This document shows positions 8,401 through 15,900 of a stretch of DNA of 22,978 nt, piece by piece. Origin of the DNA: an uncultured Eubacteriales bacterium (GTDB lineage: Bacteria; Bacillota; Clostridia; Christensenellales; Pumilibacteraceae); contig USNB01000002.1 in NCBI GenBank assembly GCA_900555875.1, forward strand, positions 1 to 22,978, read 5' to 3'. The translations under genes were made by a program, and so were the position numbers. Numbering within the stretch: the first letter of the stretch is position 1; every line of letters begins with the position of its first letter. The notes under the pieces are model-generated. The model had not been told where the DNA came from and did no database searches. It saw nothing but the letters and a program-made list of their open reading frames with translations.

Positions 8401-10622
8401 CAAGAGAGGAGGGGTTAAAGTATCAAACCGATTTCGAGAAAAACAGAATACATGCTTTATCGTGCTCTACTACCTTTGAAATGGGTGTGGATGTCGGCGA
8501 ATTGGAAACTGTATTTTTAAGGAATGTTCCGCCTTCGGCGGCTAATTATACACAGAGAGCCGGACGTGCCGGCAGAAGCAAAAATGCGTCTGCCTATTCT
8601 TTGACATACGCAAAATTAAGTTCCCATGACTTCAATTTCTTCAATGAACCTCAAAAAATTATCACAGGACAGATCAAACCGCCCGTATTTAAGACGGATA
8701 ACGAAAAAATAGTTTTGCGTCATATTTATGCAGTTGTTTTAAGCTACTTCTTCAAGCAATATCCAAATTATTTTGGAAACAATCGGACAACAGAATTTCT
8801 TGATAACGGCGGTTATGATGTTTTTGTGGATTTGGTGAAAAATAGTCCTTCCGAATTGAACAATCTGCTGCAAAAATCGATTCCCAGCATTCAGTCATAC
8901 GATTGGCAGGAAAAGTTGATTGGCGAAAACGGTCTGCTTCATAACACCGTTTTCGAATATGAGCAAACCGTAGAGCAGCTTGAAGGGATGATAAAGGAAT
9001 ATGCTGATCAAAAAGACTATGATAAAGCAAGCAGATTGCAACGCTCTTTAACCAGATATAAGGCAAAAGAGATGATCGACTTCCTTGTGCGCAACAATGT
9101 CTTGCCGAAATACGGCTTCCCTATCGACACAGTTGAATTAGAAGCGACTGCCGATGATCGACAAAAACAAGAATTGCAGCTTTCAAGAGACTTAAAGATG
9201 GCGATTTCAGAATATGCCCCCGGAGAAAAGATCATCGCAAACAACAAAATGTACACGAGCAGGTACATTAAAAAATCTTTTTTCAATAATCATATGGATT
9301 ATTACTACTCTTTTGTTTGCGAGTGTCCGGAATGTAAGACGTGGAATTATAGCGCGCAAAACCCCAAAGATTTACCTGAAAGAAAGAAATGTGTAGCTTG
9401 CGGTCATGCCATTACTTTCGGAAGTTGGCAGGAGGCTATCGAGCCTCGCGGCGGGTTTGTCTCAGAATCCAAAATAGATGAGGTGCCAATGTCGCGCCCT
9501 GATAAAATCTATCGCAGCCGAGATTCCTATATTGGAAACGGAACAAAAATCGATGAATATCTTTATCGCGTGAATGGAAGAACCATTTCATTAAAGTCAA
9601 GTGAAAATGACTCCATCATGGTTACGTCAAATACAAAATTTTACGTTTGCAAAGTCTGTGGCTTTACATATGGACTCCATGACATCGTCAAAGATGAAAA
9701 AGGAAATAAAGATAAAGCAGCACATGACGCAATCTCAAAAAGCGCTCCATATATCGATGTAAAGCGGAAGCATAGGAACGCATTGGGCCATATTTGCAAC
9801 GGAACAAGATTATATCGAGATGCATTAAATCACATATACAAAACAGACGTCGTTGTTATCGATTTCCAAGAATACAACAGCGATGAAGCTACCATGATCT
9901 CCGTTGTCTATGCATTATTAAATGCCATGTCCGATGTTTTAGGAATTGACTTCAATGATATAAGCGGATGCTTGAAGGGCGTATATAATCAGCAAAAAGC
10001 TGCTGTAGACTATGCAATTGTTTTGTTTGATACGGTCGCTGGAGGCGCAGGCCACGTGAGACGGTTGCTCAACGAAACTGTATTAGAAAATGTGATTGCG
10101 GCGGCGTGTGATCGCATGAAAGGCTGTTCCTGTGATACGTCGTGCTATAATTGCCTGCGCAGCTATTATAACCAGCATTGGCATGAGCAACTTGACAGGT
10201 ATAAAGCCTATGAATTTTTAATCTATTATATCGGAGAAATTTCAAAAATAGAGGCAGCAAAGGTTGAGGGTAAGCATAAAATACGCTTGCTGAATGACGG
10301 ATTATCTACGAAAACAGAGACCTATCATTACATCTTCTCTCAACTAGATGATTTATGTGAAGAAAAACAGGCTTTATTGGAAAATGTGTTTAGTAATGAT
10401 ATTTTTGAAAAGCCGGACTATAATGCTATCGGGTTTGAAGCCAACGGAAAAAAGGGGTATGCCGATTTAGCATGGATAGAAAAGAAGGTGTTGCTCTTCT
10501 GCCAAGAAAACCGAGAAAGTTATCTTGTTGCAAAAGATTCGGAATATACTTGTATATTGCTAAGCGATGACTTTGCCGCAGATATTGAAAAGTTAAAAAT
10601 AGTTTTTACCGAGGAAAAATGA
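5436..10622 (+). CDS. Giant DEAH-box superfamily 2 helicase with DUF1998/MZB-type C-terminus (DruE/DrmA/MrfA-like)
   Basis: 1728-residue predicted ATP-dependent nucleic-acid translocase. Helicase motifs in order: TGTGSGKT (Walker A, residues 120-127), DEAH (265-268), SAT (301-303), then TTFEMGVDVGE and QRAGRAGR (1040-1047). The C-terminal third carries zinc-type pairs C1295-x-C-x2-C1300, C1319/C1322 and C1405/C1408. A GCSCDTSCYNC cluster (1563-1573), typical of DUF1998/MZB, comes near the end. Helicase plus DUF1998 in one chain is the layout of DruE (Druantia) and of the smaller DNA-repair helicase MrfA/YprA. In DISARM the parts are split between DrmA and DrmB. About 740 residues lie between motif III and motif VI, and this insertion holds further Cys pairs (488/491, 566/569, 601/604, 929/932). 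Start ATG overlaps the previous stop (TAATG) with GGAGG 7 nt upstream. The family is clear; a defence role is inferred. Confidence 0.92.
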   Translation: MFNPAKASQAIKNEFIDYISTSFSIADGDYNDVFLKKLHDYGVISKGPLIEINDIFKSGNTLKYLCDHDVLSKLFLTLEESKPKDPVHKHKLPLFRPLYKHQEEAINVITTKQLNAVITTGTGSGKTECFLIPILNELLREAEEETLSPGVRAILIYPMNALANDQMKRLRELLMYFPTITFGVYNGDTKRTEQEAIAQYCDLHSEEACEELRTPLPNELISRERMNETPPHILCTNYAMLEHMLLRPENDKIFAESNFRFVVLDEAHIYTGATGMETALLLRRLKARIQVKKRLQFILTSATLGKKGESEDAIIRFAEALSGEKFTKEGIVFGQREKQLFYDEPKNIPIGLFSKLAVVAEENYASIFNEYSEPYDAAVEASENLYNLCFNSSYYRALRANPSNPTDIVQFAQLLNVTIDQAVAFVHVCSLAYKNGKALIEARYHFFVRALEGMYTPLYGDKQLFLERKKELALDSEHKIAVFERAVCTNCGELGIVGKIEKDGKLKKLVMAPQYDDDAIHFFHLEKGEECLFEEFDDENIEDITDDEEILTKKQKDKKYKEYYLCPICGAISEKDDGRPRCEHTVQPFLISEYANTNGKCLNCQSGRYRRFYIGSEAATGVLATALYEELPTKTIHETNPDGIPLTFEGGKQFLAFSDSRSEAAFFASYLDKFYKEFLRRRGLVRVLADKREEIIEEPYSLRDLAEELTKLFVKHRSFKEELTENVSNRELKKRAEKNAWIAILTELVYARRRTSLVSLGRVAFEYKGNSEAIVTAMAKKYSLTQELCKRLLDYLAMTFAYFGALKIDDDILNADDRKYIFYTDKQKFVALQKTASTDRYSLSWKARNREGKADSFYPNSRVRLVAKILQSDERRANEFLEDYFNNWLISPRNRDYKLEKGNGDIYCMPAEYYIVRVCGDQNAHWYRCAKCGKISTTNIDGHCVENGCDGCLEEIDPVQFFEDNHYLSLYNKQEYTSLLIREHTAQLSREEGLKYQTDFEKNRIHALSCSTTFEMGVDVGELETVFLRNVPPSAANYTQRAGRAGRSKNASAYSLTYAKLSSHDFNFFNEPQKIITGQIKPPVFKTDNEKIVLRHIYAVVLSYFFKQYPNYFGNNRTTEFLDNGGYDVFVDLVKNSPSELNNLLQKSIPSIQSYDWQEKLIGENGLLHNTVFEYEQTVEQLEGMIKEYADQKDYDKASRLQRSLTRYKAKEMIDFLVRNNVLPKYGFPIDTVELEATADDRQKQELQLSRDLKMAISEYAPGEKIIANNKMYTSRYIKKSFFNNHMDYYYSFVCECPECKTWNYSAQNPKDLPERKKCVACGHAITFGSWQEAIEPRGGFVSESKIDEVPMSRPDKIYRSRDSYIGNGTKIDEYLYRVNGRTISLKSSENDSIMVTSNTKFYVCKVCGFTYGLHDIVKDEKGNKDKAAHDAISKSAPYIDVKRKHRNALGHICNGTRLYRDALNHIYKTDVVVIDFQEYNSDEATMISVVYALLNAMSDVLGIDFNDISGCLKGVYNQQKAAVDYAIVLFDTVAGGAGHVRRLLNETVLENVIAAACDRMKGCSCDTSCYNCLRSYYNQHWHEQLDRYKAYEFLIYYIGEISKIEAAKVEGKHKIRLLNDGLSTKTETYHYIFSQLDDLCEEKQALLENVFSNDIFEKPDYNAIGFEANGKKGYADLAWIEKKVLLFCQENRESYLVAKDSEYTCILLSDDFAADIEKLKIVFTEEK

Positions 10623-10623
10623 A

Positions 10624-12336
10624 ATGGCTATTATGATCCCACATGTACCAAATGATTTTGCTCCAGAAAGCCGTGAAGGCGATATGTTTTTCAGCCTTCA
10701 AAAATTGCCCGATGACTACTATGTATTTCATTCCTTTCGTATCATAAATATAATTGACTCGGAGTGGAAAGAAAATGAGATAGATTTCGTTATCTTCAAT
10801 CGAAACAAAGGGATTATCTGTTTGGAAGCAAAAGCAGGACATGTCCACTGTGAAGAAGGCATTTGGTACTATTCTTCCGGGAAAGAAATGCGCGATCCGT
10901 TTGCACAAGCCAATAGCAATAAATGGAAATTAAACAATGAGATTTATAATTTCTACCATAACAACGAAATTTTGAAGCACTGTAAAATGTTAAGTGCCGT
11001 TTGGTTCCCGTCAGTTAGTATTAGCGCCTTGTCAAAAATTGTCCTTCCCACCAATGCTTCAAAAGAACTTATCTTGACATCGGAAGATTTGGTTGACCCA
11101 AAAAATTCTCTTGAGCGCATATTTTCTATTCATACATCAGTTAAAGAATATGGGAAAATGATTCCGGTAGAATCCGAATTAACCAAAGAAGAAGCAAAGT
11201 CTTTATTGCATAATATACTTTGCCCGTCTTTCAATATTCTTCCTTCAAAGACGCTGGAATTAGATTATAAACGGGAAAAATTCAATTCGCTGATCTCCGA
11301 ACAATGCAATCTCTTAAACTATTTGGAAGAACAGCGCAGTGCCGTGATCAATGGAGCTGCGGGAACAGGCAAAACTATGATTGCTTTAGAAAAAGCCCGT
11401 CGACATTCGGTTAAAGGCGAGAAAGTTCTCTTTATGTGTTTTAACGTAAAGTTAAAAGAATTTCTTGAAAAAAACTATAATTATCCGAATGTTGATTTTT
11501 ATACGATAGACGGATTTGCCTGTAAACTTTGCAATACACAAACAGCTGATTTTAGTGATTTAGAACTGTGCCTGCTCGAAATGGAAGAAGCGCGATCATT
11601 TCCATATCAACATGTCATTATCGATGAAGGACAAGACTTTGGGCAAAGCCGAATTGAAGAAGCAAATATACTAAAGCAACTTGAAGATATCATTTTATCA
11701 TCGGATCACGGAACCTTTTATGTATTTTACGACAAGCTTCAACTTGTACAAAGCACAAAACTGCCTGCTTTTATAGATGAAGCGGATTGTCGTTTGACGT
11801 TATATAAAAATTGCAGGAATACAAGAAAAATTGCTGAAACATCTTTTAAACCGTTACAAACAGAGCCCAAACTATTCGATTCGGCGATTGCAGGAACTTT
11901 GCCCAAAATCATATTTGCAGAGAGCGAAATAAGTATTGCATTGAATAGAGCAATACATGATATCTTAGATAATGGTATAACCAACATACAAATCATAAGT
12001 TGTGCTCCTGCGGGTCGCAGCTCCGTACAAGAATATTTAACAACTAATGGCAACTATCTTTACCGAAAAACCGAAATCGCATTTACTACATGTAGAAAAT
12101 TTAAAGGGCTTGAGGCTGATGCAGTCGTTTTGATTGACGTCGATTATGATACTATTTGCGATCAAAATAAATTATTCTATGTAGGAGCATCAAGAGCGCG
12201 GTTGGATTTGTTCATTATTTGTAATTTGTCTGATGATGAATGCGCCCAAGTTATTGAGGCTTATGGCAGTTTTGTAAAAAAGAATAACCCTAAGCGCACA
12301 TTTGCAAAAATGTTTGGGTGTTCCCTGATTGAGTAA
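10624..12336 (+). CDS. NERD nuclease-like domain fused to UvrD/Rep-type superfamily 1 helicase
   Basis: 570 residues. The N-terminal NERD domain shows the PD-(D/E)XK-type pattern Asp54, Glu68-Ala-Lys70 (EIDFVIFNR followed by CLEAKAG), predicting a metal-dependent nuclease. The C-terminal part is a superfamily 1 helicase or ATPase. Its motifs are GAAGTGKT (residues 244-251), DEGQD (334-338, the UvrD DEAQD variant), YKNCRNTRKIAE, TTCRKFKGLEADAVVL, and FYVGASRAR as motif VI. All key residues are present, so the protein looks active. It begins 1 nt after the helicase stop, with GAGG (10611-10614) inside that gene as the ribosome site, so it is the third member of one transcription unit. NERD-helicase fusions occur both as repair enzymes and in defence islands. 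Immediately downstream lies transposase debris. Confidence 0.9.
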   Translation: MAIMIPHVPNDFAPESREGDMFFSLQKLPDDYYVFHSFRIINIIDSEWKENEIDFVIFNRNKGIICLEAKAGHVHCEEGIWYYSSGKEMRDPFAQANSNKWKLNNEIYNFYHNNEILKHCKMLSAVWFPSVSISALSKIVLPTNASKELILTSEDLVDPKNSLERIFSIHTSVKEYGKMIPVESELTKEEAKSLLHNILCPSFNILPSKTLELDYKREKFNSLISEQCNLLNYLEEQRSAVINGAAGTGKTMIALEKARRHSVKGEKVLFMCFNVKLKEFLEKNYNYPNVDFYTIDGFACKLCNTQTADFSDLELCLLEMEEARSFPYQHVIIDEGQDFGQSRIEEANILKQLEDIILSSDHGTFYVFYDKLQLVQSTKLPAFIDEADCRLTLYKNCRNTRKIAETSFKPLQTEPKLFDSAIAGTLPKIIFAESEISIALNRAIHDILDNGITNIQIISCAPAGRSSVQEYLTTNGNYLYRKTEIAFTTCRKFKGLEADAVVLIDVDYDTICDQNKLFYVGASRARLDLFIICNLSDDECAQVIEAYGSFVKKNNPKRTFAKMFGCSLIE

Positions 12337-12385
12337 ATTTGTGTCGAATTCGCACTTACGACATTATATAAACGTAATGATAAAA

Positions 12386-12410
12386 ACTGTCCATAAAAAT
12401 ATGTGACAGT
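12386..12410 (-). terminator. Possible minus-strand terminator hairpin at the transposase breakpoint
   Basis: ACTGTC (12386-12391) pairs with GACAGT (12405-12410), with a further CATA/TATG pairing inside. On the minus strand the hairpin is followed by a run of five T. It would stop transcription coming from the transposase side before it enters the defence genes antisense. It straddles the point where the tnpA homology ends. Weak stem, so only moderately likely. Confidence 0.4.
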
Positions 12411-12752
12411 ATCCACGTAGTAGCCTCTGCACCAAAAATGCCGGTTCCCATACTTGTATTTAAGATTCGCATGTCGGTCAAAGATCATCAACGTGCTTTT
12501 CCCTTTCAGATATCCCATGAATTGTGCCACGCTTATATTCGGCGGGATCTTCACAAGCATATGTATGTGATCCTGACACGCATTCGCTTCGATTATCTCT
12601 ACTCTCTTCGCGTCGCACAACTTCCTCAGTATTTGTCCTATATCCGCTTTCAGCTTCCCGTATATCTCCTGACGGCGGTATTTCGGTGCAAACACTATGT
12701 GATACTTGCAATTCCATTTTGAATGTGATAAACTACTTATGTCACTATTCAT
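12405..12752 (-). pseudogene. tnpA: IS200/IS605-family transposase TnpA, 3'-truncated
   Basis: From the ATG at 12752 about 116 residues match a Y1 (HUH) single-strand transposase: N-terminal KYHIVFAPKYRR, the metal-binding HUH motif in CQDHIHMLVKIPP, then KGKSTLMIFDRH and FWCRGYYVDTV. Homology stops at VDTV (around 12405). The frame then runs about 48 unrelated codons, antisense to the end of the NERD-helicase gene, to a stop at 12261. The normal C-terminal helix with the catalytic tyrosine (a YI.NQ-like motif; family length about 150) is gone, so the enzyme should be inactive. The start is chosen for the AGGAGG just upstream of 12752. A longer reading frame from 12812 passes through the 5' hairpin and is not credible. 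Confidence 0.9.
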
Positions 12753-12823
12753 AAAATCCTCCTGTGGTTTTTTCTTCGTTGCGGCTGATAACCTCAACTC
12801 CAAGTATACCACAGGAGGATTTT
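12753..12823 (-). promoter_or_regulatory. 16-bp perfect inverted repeat sequestering the tnpA ribosome binding site
   Basis: AAAATCCTCCTGTGGT (12753-12768) is exactly complementary to ACCACAGGAGGATTTT (12808-12823), with 39 nt between. In the tnpA transcript the downstream arm contains the AGGAGG site directly before the start codon, so folding hides it. This is the known IS200 strategy of keeping transposase translation very low. Confidence 0.85.
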
Positions 12824-12848
12824 TCTTGTATCTTGAAGATCTTTATTT

Positions 12849-12867
12849 CCACCACTTTAAGTGGTGG
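12849..12867. repeat. Terminal hairpin of the IS200-like element (left end)
   Basis: CCACCACTTTAAGTGGTGG is a perfect 19-nt palindrome. It lies about 100 nt upstream of tnpA in its direction of transcription, where IS200/IS605 elements carry the subterminal hairpin recognised by TnpA. The corresponding right end is not identifiable because the 3' part of the element is lost. Confidence 0.65.
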
Positions 12868-12893
12868 TTGTTTGCGCTTAAGCGACAATACAA

Positions 12894-12917
12894 AAGCGGA
12901 GAGCAAGCTCTCCGCTT
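12894..12917 (-). terminator. Rho-independent terminator of the surface-protein gene
   Basis: AAGCGGAGAGC (12894-12904) and GCTCTCCGCTT (12907-12917) form a long GC-rich stem. On the minus strand it is followed by TT from the T-run complementary to 12892-12893. It lies 18 nt past the stop codon of the large minus-strand gene. Confidence 0.85.
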
Positions 12918-12934
12918 AATGTATCGATTATTTA

Positions 12935-15900
12935 TCAGCCGCGCTTGGAAGGCTTTCTGCGTCTGAATCTGACGAGGTAGATGACGACTATCGCGATCAG
13001 AAGCACGCCTACGATGATGAGCACTACGGCAAGCGTCGTTACTGCGCCCGACGAAGGACTCGTGCTGTCGCTGCTCGACACCACTATCGTATATCTTACG
13101 ACGGTGGAGTTGCCCGCATCGTCAGTCACCGTATAGATGACCTGATACTGACCTGCAACGCTGAGTTCATACGAGCTGCCGTTGTTTGCAAGATTCTGCG
13201 AGGTCACGGTCGCAACGGTGGAGCCGTTGGGATCTCTCAGTTCCTTATTGAACGTGAAGCCCGTGGTGCTCTCTCCGTTGACGGTTATGGCGGCGAAGTC
13301 GAACGTATTGCCCACTCTCGCGGACGTCGAGGACGAAGCGCCGGTTTCGATCGTCGTGCTGTTGATGGAACCGAGATTCACGGTAACATCGGGAGGTATA
13401 ACGTCGCCGGACTTGATCGTGTATTCCACGGTGGACGTTCTGTTATTGAGCGTCGCGGTATACACGATGGTGTAAGTACCGTCATCGTCGGCAAGGAATG
13501 CGAACTCGTTACCTTCGAGCGTCTCTCTCTCGGGGAAATCCGTGGGAAGAGTATCGCCCGCTTCTATCACTGCCACGTCGTTACCGTCGGGATCCGTAAC
13601 CGTCAGCTCGATCTCCGTAGCCGCGCCGTTGGAGGAATACGCCGAGATGTTGGGAAGAACGACGTACTTATTGATCTTCGTATACACGGGCATAGCGCCC
13701 TGAAGCTCGAACACCGCTTCCGTCGTATCCGACGCATTGACGATCTTGCTTCCTACTTCCTTGGTAAGACCCTGGCGCATGCCTGCGAATTCATAATCGG
13801 CTCCGCTCGTGGTCACTCCCGCGTAGTTGCCGGACTCCGATCCACCGGTACTGCGATCCGTATAATCGTAACCCAAAACGGCGTTCATACCGTTTTCGCC
13901 GGCACCGACGGCATCGCGTATATACGTATAATCGGTGAACTCATAGAATCCGGTGGAGTATACGGTCACTTCATTGCCCATGATCGCCATTCTGCCGCCC
14001 TGCACGCTGCGCACGATACCATAGGTGGAATCATCGGTGCTTCCGGTGAAGTCGCCGGGATCTACCGTATATTCGCTTGCGAGCGTATAGGTCTGTCCGA
14101 CCTCAAGGGTATCGGGAAGGTTGATGTTCGCCGAAGTGGTGATGCCGCCGTTGCTGCCGGACGAGGTGATCTCAACGAACGCCATCTTGACGCTGCTTGC
14201 GCCCATAACATTGAACGCACGGAGAACTACCATGTATACGCCGGCATTAGACGGAGTAAAGCGGATGTTATCCACATGGATCATATTCTCGGTGGACGTA
14301 GATCCTACGTAGCTGTATGTCTCGAAGGAAACGCTGCCGAGAGGATCCTCGTCGACCGCCGTACCTTCGCCGTTAAGCACACGCTGTACATAAAGCTCGA
14401 ATCCGGTGTAATCGCGGAACTGAGCGTCGCCGTAGTTGATGACTGCGGAGCCGACGAGTATCTCCTCGCCTACAACGCCGTCCACGTCAAGCGTTTCGCC
14501 GTTCGAGCCGCCGAAAGCGACCGTAAGATTCTGAGCATCGAACGCGTCCGGTGCAAGCACGGTAACGGGAGCTACCATCTCGCTCGTATTGCCGACGTCG
14601 TCCGTCGCCTTTGCCGCGACGTAAACGGTGTTCGCCGTCACGTCTACGGTAACTTCGTCGCCGTCTGCATTAGTGACGGTGAGTTTGTTCGCGCCGTCTT
14701 CATTGACGAGAGTGAGAGTATTGGATCCGGAGGAAGAATCAAGCTCGATATAGCCTTCCGTCTCTCCCTCTTCCCCTTTGCCGTATTCCGCAAGGTTGCC
14801 GACGACCGTTTCAAAGTCATCTCCGTCAGCCGCAGGAGCATATACGAGGTAGTATTCGGCGTCGAGTCTGGTATCCTGGGAATCGGTGATGAGCACGTCG
14901 TTTATCGTCGTCTCGGTCTCATAATATCTGAACGCAAGGTAATCGGGCGCATCGAAGTCCACCGTAGGATCGCCGAGATCGCTGAGCGTGCTCGAAAGCT
15001 CGACGGAGAAAGACTGCGACCTGTTATTTCCTATCGCGTCGCGGGCGGTGTAAGTGATCGAGTAAGAACCCGTCCTCTTCGTGCCCTTGGCGAAATCGAA
15101 ATTGCCGATGAACTCGCCCGTCGCGGTATCGTACTTAACAAGGACATATACGTCTCCGGTGATGCCGGTGCCGGTTATCTTGAAATCATCGCCGACAGTA
15201 TATACAGGCGTTCCGTCCTCATTTACCGCTTCCCAATATCTGAAGAAAGCATAGGTAGCGCCGCTATCATAGTTGGAGAGCGAAGATCTCGTCGCACTGC
15301 CATATTCCGTAGCATAGATGTTGGAGAAAGAGAGCAGCGTGTTGGACTGAGGATCGTTCATCGTGAAGGAGACGCGAAGATTCTCGTCGGTATCGTTGTT
15401 ATCGATAAGTTCGGGGATGGGGAACGCTACGGTCGTAGCCACGGATACGGGATCGGTGGTACCGTCCTCCACCGTCGCCGCGCGCTCTACCCTGTTGAGT
15501 CCCCAGTTCGTGGGAATGATGCTCGTATCGAACTCATCGTAAACGGGAGCGGTGGTATCCGAAACGTTGATGCGGTAAGTATGCGCCACGGTATCGTTAC
15601 CCGAAGTGTCTTTCGCCTGATACGAAACTTCGTACGTACCCGTTTCAGTCGGATAGAAGCTCATGAAGTTGTCGTTATCGAACGTCACCTCGACTGCTGC
15701 CGAAACATCGGTCGTAGTCTCGCGCTCGCCGTTTTCGTCGTAAGAATAGCTGCCGTCGTTTTCATCGGCAAGATAATAGAGCGGCATGCCCTCGCTGTCT
15801 CTCTCGACATAACCCGTAGCGGGATCGATCACGGCGGCTTTGACGGGTTCGAGACCGTTGCCGTAGTCGTGCATTACGGTTATGATCGTCTGCACGCGGG

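Noticed and set aside
5436..10622. Assignment as a complete DISARM or complete named Druantia type
   Set aside because: DISARM needs separate DrmA and DrmB, usually with a PLD protein (DrmC) and a methylase, none of which is present. The Druantia link rests only on the helicase architecture and the position of the preceding gene.
12438..12966. Plus-strand open frames of 76-94 codons
   Set aside because: They are antisense to the transposase remnant and its hairpins and have no ribosome site.
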